Part shown: positions 1 through 6,686 of the stretch, piece after piece
Numbering within the stretch: position 1 is the stretch's first letter
Layout of the letters: each line of letters starts with the position of its first letter
Assembly (NCBI GenBank): GCA_937871705.1
Contig: CALMOO010000383.1
Coordinates: forward strand, 1-15,770
DNA: 15,770 nt
Direction: 5' to 3'
Source of the DNA: an uncultured Hymenobacter sp.
GTDB taxonomy: Bacteria > Bacteroidota > Bacteroidia > Cytophagales > Hymenobacteraceae
Made by a program: the position numbers and the translations under genes
Notes under the pieces: generated by a model
What the model saw: the letters and a program-made list of their open reading frames with translations, nothing else
Databases searched by the model: none
What the model was told of the DNA's origin: nothing

Positions 1-127
1 CTCCCGACCAGCCAAGCCTGCGCCTACCCCCTCCCGCAGCCGTAATCGCCGGGTAATAGCCAAAAACTAACCGAATTTTATTCGCTAATTTGACAAACAA
101 ATAGCTAAATATTAATTAGCTAACACG

Positions 128-844
128 TTACCAGGGTAGGTGCTCCGAGTCGTGGAAGTAGCCGCCCGTGGGGCCATCGGCGGGCAGCAGGGCCAGGCGC
201 ACGGCGGTTTTAGCGCCTTCACTCACGTCGAGCAGCGCATTGGGGCCACCCAGGTCGGTTTTTACCCAGCCAGGGTGCGCGGCGTTGACTTTGATGTTGG
301 TATACGCCAACTGCTGGGCCGCCACGATGGTCAGCATGTTCAGCGCTGCCTTCGAAGAAGTGTAGCCTGGCGTGGCCCAGTCGCCGCCCTGCCCCGCGCT
401 GATGGTAGCAAGCGAGCCCAGAATGCTGCTCTGGTTTACAATACGGCCAGCCGGCGAGTGCCGCAGCAATGGCAGCAGCGCTTGCGTGATGGCATAAGGC
501 CCAATCACATTGGCCTCATATGTTTGGCGCAGGGCCGCCACGCTCACCTCAGGGCCTTCATCTAGCTGCACCCCAGCGTTATTCACCAGAATATCGAGCC
601 GACCGAAGGTTGCTTCCAGAAAGGGGGGTAGGGCCGCAATGTCGGCCGCGTGGGTCACGTCCAGCTCTACTGCGTGTGCATCCAGGCCTTGCGCCCGCAG
701 CTCGGCCGCCGGGGCCTCTGCCTTGCCTTGGCGCGCCCCCAGCACCACCACAATGCCTAATTGCCCGAGCTGGCGAGCTATTTCCAGGCCCAGTCCCTTA
801 TTAGCCCCCGTAATGAGGGCTACCTTCTTTGAAGCAGTTTCCAT
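128..844 (-). CDS. SDR family NAD(P)-dependent oxidoreductase
   Basis: A 238-residue classical short-chain dehydrogenase/reductase, the usual size for the family. Visible motifs are the Rossmann dinucleotide-binding TGANKGLG (residues 12-19), the structural NNAG (88-91), the active-site Ser in NQSS (about 139-140), and the YTSSK catalytic pair Tyr161/Lys165, followed by PGWVKTDLGG, which positions the cofactor. It should therefore be an active cytosolic NAD(P)H-dependent carbonyl reductase or alcohol dehydrogenase. The substrate cannot be told from sequence; the carbonyl-reductase-like subgroup fits best. The ATG start lies just before the first beta strand and leaves no room for a longer N-terminus. 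It lies 61 bp downstream of the DUF2007 gene on the same strand and may be co-transcribed with it, but I see no convincing promoter or terminator between them. Confidence 0.93.
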   Translation of the reverse strand: METASKKVALITGANKGLGLEIARQLGQLGIVVVLGARQGKAEAPAAELRAQGLDAHAVELDVTHAADIAALPPFLEATFGRLDILVNNAGVQLDEGPEVSVAALRQTYEANVIGPYAITQALLPLLRHSPAGRIVNQSSILGSLATISAGQGGDWATPGYTSSKAALNMLTIVAAQQLAYTNIKVNAAHPGWVKTDLGGPNALLDVSEGAKTAVRLALLPADGPTGGYFHDSEHLPW

Positions 845-905
845 GCTAAGCTAAAGCCGCAAACACTGCGAAATGTTAAGCGCCAAACCCCTAAATGGTT
901 GCTGT

Positions 906-1349
906 CTAATAATTTAGCCCACAGTTAAAGCAGTGGTGTGCACGCCCTTGCAGGGGGTAGCGCCGCAGCCGCGACAGCAACGCCACAAACCAGTGCGCCG
1001 CCCCTGGCTCGGCCGCCGCGTCGTAGCTCACCTCCGTAGAGCCGCATCTGGGGCAAGGCGAGCCATCCGTCTTGGGCGCCGCGCCTACGGCGGCGAGGCC
1101 ACCTGGCGAGGCCTCCATTATAGCCGACTCGCGCAGCACTTCGGCGGCCTGCGCAGCATCGCGCTGGTAGATGTGCAGCCGCACGCCGCCCGCCACCGGG
1201 CTATACATCCGGTTTAGCGAGATTAGGTTTTCATTAGTTAGGAAGCACGGAATGCCTGCCGCCTCTAGCTTCGTGCGGGCCAAATGGGCTGCCAAAGGCT
1301 CGTAGAAAGAGTCAAGGACAATGATATTCTCCGGCTTAGGGGTAGCCAT
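906..1349 (-). CDS. DUF2007 domain protein with C-terminal zinc ribbon
   Basis: A 147-residue cytosolic protein. Residues about 8-75 carry the DUF2007 pattern: a short strand, a helix with the AxxxLARTKLEAAGIPC theme, and a closing V-x-L-H-I strand followed by a DAAQAAEVL helix. This fold is related to GlnB-like ferredoxin folds and is annotated as a putative signal-transducing domain. The C-terminus has two Cys pairs, CPRC (Cys99/Cys102) and CFNC (Cys140/Cys143), which would form a zinc ribbon. No catalytic residues are recognised and the role is unknown; the family is thought to bind small ligands or proteins. It lies between the lipoprotein gene (96 bp upstream) and the SDR gene (61 bp downstream), all on the minus strand. 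The domain call is firm, the function is open. Confidence 0.85.
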   Translation of the reverse strand: MATPKPENIIVLDSFYEPLAAHLARTKLEAAGIPCFLTNENLISLNRMYSPVAGGVRLHIYQRDAAQAAEVLRESAIMEASPGGLAAVGAAPKTDGSPCPRCGSTEVSYDAAAEPGAAHWFVALLSRLRRYPLQGRAHHCFNCGLNY

Positions 1350-1445
1350 TGTAAATAGTAGTTACTGGTTAAGCATCAAGGACTAACGATTGTCGTTCTA
1401 AACAACTCTAGTGCTACTCATTAGGCCTCTACTCTTAACAACTAA

Positions 1446-1988
1446 TTATCCCTTTTTAGTCACAGCCCGCAAATCTTTGGCCGTACGCTGAGCGCGCAAG
1501 GCGGTAAATTCCGTCTGCCACGCCCTAATGCGTACTTCGTCGCGGGCGGGCAGGTCGAGGCGCACGCGGGCCAGCTGCTCATTGAGGCTCCGGTAGGTTG
1601 CCTGGGCATAGTCCCATTCGCGAAGCTCCCAGTTTTGGTGCAGGGCGCGGGTTTCGCGCAAGAGCTGCGCGTAAGCGCCCGCAATAGTCGCTGGCGTCAG
1701 CTTGCTCAAGTGGCCAGCGTAGCTGCCCAGCAGGCGCTTATCGAAGGCCTGCTGCCGTTGGGAGGAAAGCGGCACCGCTCGGCGGGCATGGTTGCTGGAG
1801 TCGAAGCGCGCCACCTGCCGGCCTACCCGGCGTAGTGTCCGGCCCGAGGCTCGGGCCGCCGTATCAAGCTTGGTTAGCTCTTGCCGCACAGCCGCCTGGC
1901 GCTCGCGGGGTGTCGAGTCGCAGCCCGCCAGCACGAGCAGGGCCAACGGTAATAGGTATAAGCGACTAACCCAATGAGTATGTTTCAT
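1446..1988 (-). CDS. Small predicted lipoprotein, function unknown
   Basis: A 180-residue protein with a lipoprotein signal peptide: basic start (MKHTHWVSR), hydrophobic core LYLLPLALLVLAG and lipobox LAGC with the acylated residue at Cys23. Asp at +2 and Ser at +3 do not decide inner or outer membrane in this phylum. The mature part is rich in Arg, Gln, Ala and Leu with no beta-strand or enzyme motif, so it is probably a mostly helical periplasmic domain facing the envelope. I do not recognise a family. The start is fixed by the signal peptide. Its start is only 32 bp after the stop of the upstream YwqK/TonB-C gene, so the two are probably one transcript. Confidence 0.78.
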   Translation of the reverse strand: MKHTHWVSRLYLLPLALLVLAGCDSTPRERQAAVRQELTKLDTAARASGRTLRRVGRQVARFDSSNHARRAVPLSSQRQQAFDKRLLGSYAGHLSKLTPATIAGAYAQLLRETRALHQNWELREWDYAQATYRSLNEQLARVRLDLPARDEVRIRAWQTEFTALRAQRTAKDLRAVTKKG

Positions 1989-2020
1989 ACCCCCAACATA
2001 CGGCTCGGCGCGGGTTCTTA

Positions 2021-2602
2021 CTACCTCAGCTTAAAATTGAACGGCAACTCGTACTCTACCGCAATCGCGTGCGAGCCCATGCGGGCCGGCACCCAGGCCT
2101 GCGGAATGTTGCGCGCCACTTTCAGAGCAGCTTCGTCGCATTCGGTGCTCACATGCTTGGTGAGGCGGTAGTCGGAAGCGCGGCCCAGCGTGTCAATGCG
2201 GAGCGTCACGACTACTATGCCTTCTGTGTGCCGGTCGAGCGCCGCCTGTGGATAAATTAATTTAGAGATGTAGCCCGCCAGCACCGGTGAGCCGCCGATA
2301 AAAAGTGGCGGCTGGTCGGGCCTCACATACTGCCAATCACCGGGGCTTAGCTCAGCGTGGTAGGTAGTAACGGCCGCTGGCCGGTAGTAGAGCAGCTTAT
2401 GCGCATCGTGGTCGTAGCGCTGAATAACAACGCGTTCGCCTGTAGTGGTAAGGCCGTAGTATTCCCACACGCCCACCTTGTGGCCCTTGTCCAGCTTGCC
2501 TACCGCATCCTGCCCACTCTGGGCCCAGGACGATTGGATGGAAAAGGCTCCAAAGATTACCGCTAGTGACAATATTTTTATGAGATAAGTACAATTATTC
2601 AT
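2021..2602 (-). CDS. YwqK-like/TonB C-terminal domain protein, copy 1
   Basis: A 193-residue secreted or periplasmic protein. Residues 1-28 form a signal peptide ending near SSWAQ. Residues about 34-75 (KLDKGHKVGVWEYYG and following) resemble the YwqK/MORN-type repeat common in Bacteroidota. The rest is a TonB C-terminal domain: a YPQAAL element, EGIVVVTLRIDTLG, a CDEAAL helix, IPQAWVPARMGS and a final strand ending in PFNFKLR. Proteins of this layout are annotated as energy transducer TonB, yet this one has no N-terminal anchor helix with a Pro-rich spacer, so classical coupling to ExbB/ExbD is doubtful and it may instead bind TonB boxes or other partners. It is nearly identical in its core to the gene at 3007-3594. 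It is followed after 32 bp by the lipoprotein gene. Confidence 0.88.
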   Translation of the reverse strand: MNNCTYLIKILSLAVIFGAFSIQSSWAQSGQDAVGKLDKGHKVGVWEYYGLTTTGERVVIQRYDHDAHKLLYYRPAAVTTYHAELSPGDWQYVRPDQPPLFIGGSPVLAGYISKLIYPQAALDRHTEGIVVVTLRIDTLGRASDYRLTKHVSTECDEAALKVARNIPQAWVPARMGSHAIAVEYELPFNFKLR

Positions 2603-2655
2603 ATTATAGTTTGTATAAAATAATTATCATAAATATCTTATTTCTGCTTAAATAT

Positions 2656-2668
2656 GGAGCTAATATAC
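2656..2668 (-). promoter_or_regulatory. Conserved upstream element of YwqK/TonB-C copy 1
   Basis: Read on the minus strand, GTATATTAGCTCC lies 53 bp before the start codon of copy 1. The same element with one change lies 52 bp before copy 2. TATATTAG inside it differs from the Bacteroidota -7 consensus TAnnTTTG at one position, so this is probably the core promoter kept by both copies. No clear -33 TTG is seen. Confidence 0.45.
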
Positions 2669-2724
2669 TGCATAATCCTATTTGGGTGATGAAGATAATA
2701 TTGGTTATAATCAATTCAAAACAA

Positions 2725-2756
2725 AAAGTGCTACCCGGGTATCCGAGTAGCACTTT
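2725..2756. terminator. Hairpin terminator between TonB-C copies
   Basis: AAAGTGCTAC (2725-2734) pairs with GTAGCACTTT (2747-2756). The stem continues inside as CGG/CCG after one C-A mismatch, with loop GTAT. It lies about 250 bp past the stop of copy 2 and upstream of copy 1, so it would end the minus-strand transcript of copy 2 and insulate the copy 1 promoter. Confidence 0.7.
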
Positions 2757-3006
2757 CGTTGGCTGCTGCATGGTGGTGAACTAGCAATTGCTTTGCCTAC
2801 GCTGTAAATGAAGTTGTTGCTTCAGACTTTAGCAGCAGCAGGATATTACCCATCTTGTGCTCTAAGCCAAGAGTTGGAGCTTGTTAATTATTGCTTGCCA
2901 GGCCAGGTTAAATTATCATTAAGAACTAAGCCAGCAACACTATAGCACCTCTAGCAGGACTAAGGCCTGGTAAGTAGTTGAAACCTGGCGTAGAGCAAAG
3001 GCACAA

Positions 3007-3594
3007 CTAGTGCTGGCCAATGCGAAAATTGAAAGGCAACTCATACTCTACCGCAATCGCGTGCGAGCCTAGGCGGGCCGGTACCCAGGCCTGCGGAATG
3101 GTGCGCGCCACTAGCAGCGCGGCTTCGTCGCATTCGGTGTTCACGCGTTTGGTGAGGCGATAGTTTTGAGCATGGCCTAAGGTATCGATGCGGAACGTCA
3201 CAACAACTAGTCCCTCAACATGCTGCTCAAGCGATGCCTGAGGGTAGACCAGCTTCGACGTGTAACTAGACAGTGCAGTGTAGCCACCGATAAACTGTGG
3301 TGGCTGGTCGGGCCTCACGTACTGCCAATCGCCGGGGCTTAGCTCAGCGTGGTAAGTATTCACGGCAAACGGCCGGTAGTAGAGCAGCTTATGTGCATCG
3401 TGGTCGTAGCGCTGAATAACAACGCGCTCGCCCGTAGTGGTGGGGCCGTAGTATTCCCACACGCCCACCTTGTGGCCTTTGTCCAGCTTGCCTACCGCAT
3501 CCTGCCCGCTTTGGGCCCAAGCCGATTGAGAAGTCAGAAATCCAACTAAACACAGTAATCTGACCTTGTTTAGAGTAGAAGTGCAATTTAGCAT
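3007..3594 (-). CDS. YwqK-like/TonB C-terminal domain protein, copy 2
   Basis: A 195-residue paralogue of the protein encoded at 2021-2602, with the same order: signal peptide (residues 1-28, ending near SAWAQ), a YwqK-like stretch (KLDKGHKVGVWEYYG), then a TonB C-terminal domain with YPQASL, EGLVVVTFRIDTLG, CDEAAL, IPQAWVPARLGS and PFNFRIGQH. The two genes match almost base for base over the YwqK part and the C-terminal strands. They differ most in the signal peptide and in the loop region FIGGYTALSSYTSKLVYP, which is where partner specificity could differ. Like copy 1 it lacks an obvious membrane anchor and Pro-rich spacer. It is probably monocistronic: a promoter element lies upstream and a terminator downstream. 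Confidence 0.88.
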   Translation of the reverse strand: MLNCTSTLNKVRLLCLVGFLTSQSAWAQSGQDAVGKLDKGHKVGVWEYYGPTTTGERVVIQRYDHDAHKLLYYRPFAVNTYHAELSPGDWQYVRPDQPPQFIGGYTALSSYTSKLVYPQASLEQHVEGLVVVTFRIDTLGHAQNYRLTKRVNTECDEAALLVARTIPQAWVPARLGSHAIAVEYELPFNFRIGQH

Positions 3595-3646
3595 ATTAAA
3601 AGTACTGATAGATGAATAATAGAAATGTTTAGTTAAGTGGTATTTG

Positions 3647-3659
3647 GGGGCTAATATAC
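3647..3659 (-). promoter_or_regulatory. Conserved upstream element of YwqK/TonB-C copy 2
   Basis: Minus-strand GTATATTAGCCCC, 52 bp before the start codon, matches the element 53 bp before copy 1 in 12 of 13 bases. The flanking DNA has diverged more, so position and sequence together point to a kept core promoter. It is a one-mismatch match to TAnnTTTG. Confidence 0.45.
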
Positions 3660-3715
3660 ATGTTTTATAGTATTTGTAAAATGAATACTGTCTTGATTTT
3701 AGTCAATTAGCATAA

Positions 3716-3750
3716 AAAAACCGCTACTCGACATTCGAGTAGCGGTTTTT
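3716..3750. terminator. Bidirectional hairpin terminator after the fasciclin gene
   Basis: CCGCTACTCG (3721-3730) pairs perfectly with CGAGTAGCGG (3736-3745) around loop ACATT. The stem is flanked by an A-run before and a T-run after, so it can act on either strand. It lies 24 bp past the stop of the minus-strand fasciclin gene. Confidence 0.88.
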
Positions 3751-3773
3751 AAGCTCAAACCTTGCCTTAATTA

Positions 3774-4334
3774 TTAAGGCATCAACACTTTATTAACAAC
3801 GTGGATGACGCCGTTGCTCTGAATTACGTCGGCAATGGTAACCGTCGAAATTCCGCCCTTTTCGTCCTTCAGTTCGATGTTCTTGCCTTTCATCATAGCC
3901 GTCAGCGTACCTCCGCTCACAGTTTTGAGGGTAGCCGAGCCGTTGCCAGCTTTGATGGCCTTTGCCAAGTCGGCCGAAGTCATTTTACCAGCCACCACGT
4001 GGTAGGTCAGGATTTTCGTGAGGGTTTCCTTATTTTCGGGCTTCACCAGATTGTCTACCGTACCGGCGGGCAGGGCAGCAAACGCCTCGTTGGTAGGAGC
4101 AAACACGGTGAACGGACCAGGGCCTTGCAGCGTCTCCACGAGGCCGGCGGCCTTAACGGCGGCTACCAGCGTAGTGTGGTCTTTTGAGTTAACAGCGTTT
4201 TCTATAATGTTCTTGGTGGGGTACATGGGGGCGCCGCCCACCATAACGGTTTTAGCTTTCTGAGCCGAAGCCGATTGAATGCCTGCGGTGCCGAGCAAAG
4301 CGACCAGCGCCAGTGATGCAAAGGAGAGTTTCAT
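3774..4334 (-). CDS. Secreted fasciclin (FAS1) domain protein
   Basis: A 186-residue exported protein with one FAS1 domain. Residues 1-24 are a classical signal peptide (MKLSF, hydrophobic core, SASA-Q cleavage). The FAS1 domain covers about residues 42-186 and shows both family boxes: H1 as FTVFAPTNEAFAALP, followed by LTKILTYHVVAGK, and H2 as GVIHVVNKVLMP at the very end. Such one-domain proteins are common in Bacteroidota and are thought to work in adhesion or envelope/matrix interactions; the ligand is not known. The gene stands alone, with a strong terminator behind it and a 99-bp upstream region in which I found no clear TAnnTTTG promoter. Confidence 0.93.
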   Translation of the reverse strand: MKLSFASLALVALLGTAGIQSASAQKAKTVMVGGAPMYPTKNIIENAVNSKDHTTLVAAVKAAGLVETLQGPGPFTVFAPTNEAFAALPAGTVDNLVKPENKETLTKILTYHVVAGKMTSADLAKAIKAGNGSATLKTVSGGTLTAMMKGKNIELKDEKGGISTVTIADVIQSNGVIHVVNKVLMP

Positions 4335-4433
4335 GAAACTGAAAAAAGAAAAGTTAAAAACTGTTGTGTAGGCACCTACGGTCCAGGTTTCACCTTTGGA
4401 TTTTACCAGTCAAAAATTTAATTAGGCTCCAGC

Positions 4434-5435
4434 TTAGTTACTCACGAGTTCCCGGTCGGGTACGCTTTGGTCGCGCAGCGTAGCAGTGCCGCGCTCGCGG
4501 CGCGTAATGCGTGAGTACAGGCTGATTTCCTGGTCGAACAAGAATTGTAAGAACAGCTTCGTGTAGCTGGTGTGCGCCAGCAGGGGCTCGTAGAATTCCG
4601 GCGCTACTGCCTTAAGCTTGGGCAGATTGTTCCAGGGAATGCTTGGCATATCGTGGTGCTCGTTGTGAAAACCTACGTTTAGGTTGACGCCATTCAGGCG
4701 GCCGTAGTACGAGTATGTCTCCTGCTCAGGGCTCAGGGTGAGGTAGTGCTCCTGAATCCAGCGAGCGCCCAGCGGATGCAGCCCTACCGAAAACCAGAAG
4801 CTCAGAAAAAGGTAAGCGAGCGCCGTCCAGCCCAGAAAGTACACCACGGCCGCATCGAAGGCTATTTGCGCCACAATATTGGCCACTACGTAACGGTCAA
4901 TGGTTGCTACTTCGCGGCAACGCAACGTGCGAATAAGCTGAAATACCGGGAAGAAAAACAGCCAAACAGCCTTGCCTATCGAGTAATGCCGAATAAGCTT
5001 GGCCTCATACCAGTCGGGCAAGTCAGCATCTAACTCGTGCACGCCCTGGAAGACGTGGTGCTTGATATGAAAATTCTTGAAGCTGATTGCCGTTGGGAAT
5101 ATCGAAGGAAAATTGGCCAGAATGCCCGTAGCCACATTGGCCCGTAGCGTCCGGAAAATCAAGTTGTGCGCTGCCTCGTGAATCACTACGAACAGCGTGT
5201 GCGAGAAAAAGGCGCCTACCACGTAAGCCACCAGCACCGACCAGTACCATGCCTGGTTGCGTAGCGCCGTAGCCAGCCCTACCTGGGCCAGCACGCAGCC
5301 CAGACCAATCCAGAACGTGGCTGGGGTGCGGGTCATAAGCTGCTTCACCTCGGGGTGCGCACGAATAATTTGACGAGTACGCACGCGGTGCGGTTCGGAG
5401 GCCGCCGTAACGGTAAAGGAGCTGGGAGCAGCCAT
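4434..5435 (-). CDS. Membrane fatty acid desaturase, sphingolipid delta-4 desaturase-like
   Basis: A 333-residue integral membrane di-iron desaturase. All three His boxes are present: HEAAH (86-90), HIKHH (123-127) and HNEHH (257-261). Hydrophobic segments lie at about 41-58, 65-85, 160-175 and 185-220. The stretch NVGFHNEHHDMPSIPWNNLP followed by APEFYEPLLAH is the signature of the DES family (dihydroceramide/sphinganine delta-4 desaturases) rather than of acyl-CoA or phospholipid desaturases, as is the N-terminal HRVRTRQIIRAHPEVKQLM stretch. I infer that it introduces a double bond into a sphingoid base or ceramide-like lipid; Bacteroidota do make sphingolipids. Substrate and position are not proven. 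It is a single gene with a perfect -7 box 48 bp upstream. Confidence 0.9.
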   Translation of the reverse strand: MAAPSSFTVTAASEPHRVRTRQIIRAHPEVKQLMTRTPATFWIGLGCVLAQVGLATALRNQAWYWSVLVAYVVGAFFSHTLFVVIHEAAHNLIFRTLRANVATGILANFPSIFPTAISFKNFHIKHHVFQGVHELDADLPDWYEAKLIRHYSIGKAVWLFFFPVFQLIRTLRCREVATIDRYVVANIVAQIAFDAAVVYFLGWTALAYLFLSFWFSVGLHPLGARWIQEHYLTLSPEQETYSYYGRLNGVNLNVGFHNEHHDMPSIPWNNLPKLKAVAPEFYEPLLAHTSYTKLFLQFLFDQEISLYSRITRRERGTATLRDQSVPDRELVSN

Positions 5436-5483
5436 AGAAAAGGAATATAATTATTCTGCCCGTAGGGGCAAGGGTAAGCCTGA

Positions 5484-5491
5484 CAAAGTTA
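5484..5491 (-). promoter_or_regulatory. -7 promoter box of the desaturase gene
   Basis: Minus-strand TAACTTTG matches the Bacteroidota primary sigma -7 consensus TAnnTTTG exactly. It lies 48 bp upstream of the ATG, which gives a leader of about 40 nt. The -33 TTG is not obvious at the expected spacing. Confidence 0.6.
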
Positions 5492-5621
5492 CGTCCGGCT
5501 TGCACAGTATTCTGGTAGGTAAAGTTCAGCGCTAGCAGGAGGGGTAGGGTGGCCTCCAAAATTTTTCAGCCTGAAAATGAAGACAAAACCTGTCTGCAAG
5601 TGGAAAAAAACATAGGTTTCC

Positions 5622-5651
5622 TTGACTTGCTCAAATCATTGCTTACCTTTG
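5622..5651 (+). promoter_or_regulatory. Promoter of the tRNA-Gly gene
   Basis: TTG at 5622-5624 and TACCTTTG at 5644-5651 are separated by 19 bp, a full match to the Bacteroidota -33/-7 promoter (TTG, about 19 bp, TAnnTTTG). The tRNA begins 39 bp downstream, leaving a 5' leader of about 30 nt to be processed. Confidence 0.75.
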
Positions 5652-5689
5652 TATCACCATTCGCCGCTAGCCGCAGCGATAAACCTCAA

Positions 5690-5762
5690 GCGAGAGTAGC
5701 TCAGTTGGTAGAGCGCGACCTTGCCAAGGTCGAGGTCGCGAGTTCGAACCTCGTCTCCCGCT
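5690..5762 (+). tRNA. tRNA-Gly (GCC)
   Basis: A complete 73-nt cloverleaf: acceptor GCGAGAG/CTCCCGC, D-stem GCTC/GAGC, anticodon stem CGACC/GGTCG with loop TTGCCAA (anticodon GCC at 5723-5725), T-arm GCGAG-TTCGAAC-CTCGT, and discriminator T. The 3' CCA is not encoded. The fourth acceptor pair is an A-C mismatch (A5693 and C5758), see findings. It has its own promoter upstream and a terminator right behind it. Confidence 0.96.
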
Positions 5763-5763
5763 C

Positions 5764-5797
5764 AAAAAAGGACGTTGCCCATGCAGCGTCCTTTTTT
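5764..5797 (+). terminator. Terminator of tRNA-Gly
   Basis: An A-run, then GGACGTTGC (5770-5778) pairing with GCAGCGTCC (5783-5791) with one T-G wobble, loop CCAT, and six T. It starts one base past the tRNA discriminator and neighbouring C. Confidence 0.88.
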
Positions 5798-5823
5798 ACT
5801 TTTTGTGCAGGTCACTTGCACTT

Positions 5824-5907
5824 GCCGGAGTGGTGGAACTGGTAGACACGAGGGACTTAAAATCCCTTGCTTTCACGAGCGTACGGGTTCGATTCCCGTC
5901 TCTGGTA
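5824..5907 (+). tRNA. tRNA-Leu (UAA)
   Basis: An 84-nt class II tRNA with the long variable arm expected for leucine. Acceptor GCCGGAG pairs with CTCTGGT (two G-U pairs), the anticodon arm GGGA-CTTAAAA-TCCC gives anticodon TAA, the variable arm is TGCTTTCACGAGCG, the T-arm is ACGGG-TTCGATT-CCCGT, and the discriminator is A as required by LeuRS. CCA is not encoded. Confidence 0.96.
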
Positions 5908-5909
5908 CG

Positions 5910-5944
5910 AAAAACCTCGTTTGCAAGCTGCAAACGAGGTTTTT
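5910..5944 (+). terminator. Terminator of tRNA-Leu
   Basis: A perfect 16-bp inverted repeat, AAAAACCTCGTTTGCA (5910-5925) and TGCAAACGAGGTTTTT (5929-5944), with a 3-nt loop. It ends in T-runs on both strands and starts 2 bp after the tRNA. Confidence 0.92.
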
Positions 5945-6136
5945 GCTGTTTTGGGGTACAGCCCAGGGTACAAGCATGTGTAGTTAACCTTTTTTAAGCT
6001 TGCCAAGAAAAGAATTTCTTGGTTAATTCTTTATCTTTAGGGTTACCAGGGTTTAGTTGCCAGCTTGCCTCGGTGAACGGGCTAGACTGCCTTTGGGTAG
6101 GCTGGCTCGTTTCTTTTTGCATTGTGAGTTGCTGCG

Positions 6137-6352
6137 TTACACCCGTGGACTCGACAAGGTGCGCATCGAGCACGAGTAGGAAAAAGCAGGGCCGCTGGTG
6201 GTGAGTGAGCCAGAGTTCGGGAAGTGGTGGATAAAGGGATAGTACGCCAGTTGGCCAGCCGTCTCACGCGCCGACTTAACCTGCTGCCAGGCCCACCAGT
6301 TGCACCAGGCTGCGGTTAGTAGCAGTACTAATGCAAAGGCGAGGCGACGGAG
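6137..6352 (-). pseudogene. Start-less remnant related to the small membrane peptide family
   Basis: An open minus-strand frame of 71 codons with no ATG, GTG or TTG usable as a start; a TAG lies directly upstream. It begins LRRLAFALVLLLTAAWCNWW, which lines up with RRITLAIVILLLLTARW of the frame at 10806-10985. The DNA also resembles that locus (around 6311-6350 against 10872-10925). The C-terminal part has no counterpart there. I infer a decayed copy; chance similarity between two short hydrophobic frames cannot be excluded. Confidence 0.3.
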
Positions 6353-6659
6353 CTATTGAGTTAGGTAGCAGTGGTAATGGGGGGTGAGCCGCTAGTGGTG
6401 AGGGAGGCGAAATCTAAACGGTGGTAGGCGAAGGGATGGGCCTGTGCGCTGTACATTAGCAGCCTTACCACATTAACAGCCTCGCCTGTCACTACACTTT
6501 ACTACGAAAAATATATAGTGTTGTGTCTACTTATAATGAATGTCACATACACTCACTAGTTCTCTTTTTATGATATAGCTCTTTGCGTCGAAACCCTTTG
6601 CCATTATTATGATAAATAATGATTTGTAGGTCATCTTAGCGTGATAAATATGGTGGAGT

Positions 6660-6686
6660 AAATTGCTTATCTTTACTAAGCAATTT
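6660..6686. promoter_or_regulatory. Inverted repeat upstream of the ATPase gene
   Basis: AAATTGCTTA (6660-6669) and TAAGCAATTT (6677-6686) form a perfect 10-bp stem around a 7-nt loop, 98 bp before the ATPase start. A T-rich stretch (GTTTTTC) follows, so it could be a weak terminator of read-through from the left or an operator for the defence operon. Confidence 0.4.

Larger units (their letters stand above)
2603..3006. other. 404-bp intergenic region between the TonB-C duplicates
   Basis: No reading frame here looks coding. It holds the promoter region of copy 1 (about 2603-2720, AT-rich), a hairpin terminator (2725-2756) and about 250 bp (2757-3006) in which I recognise nothing. That last stretch is the 3' flank of copy 2 and may be a decayed remnant of whatever followed the ancestral gene. 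Confidence 0.6.

Noticed and set aside
1..127. AT-rich left end with two TAGCTAA repeats
   Set aside because: Short repeats in AT-rich DNA without hairpin or promoter match; nothing supportable.
140..854. Several plus-strand frames opposite the SDR gene
   Set aside because: They are antisense shadows of a gene with clear SDR motifs and have the Arg/Ala/Ser-rich composition of reversed GC-rich codons.
1350..1445. CTACTC repeat around AGGCCT as a terminator between lipoprotein and DUF2007 genes
   Set aside because: The stem is poor and no T-run follows, so it does not support a transcription stop.
6019..6267. Small frames on both strands in the post-tRNA region
   Set aside because: Neither shows conserved motifs or a start signal; the region looks decayed.
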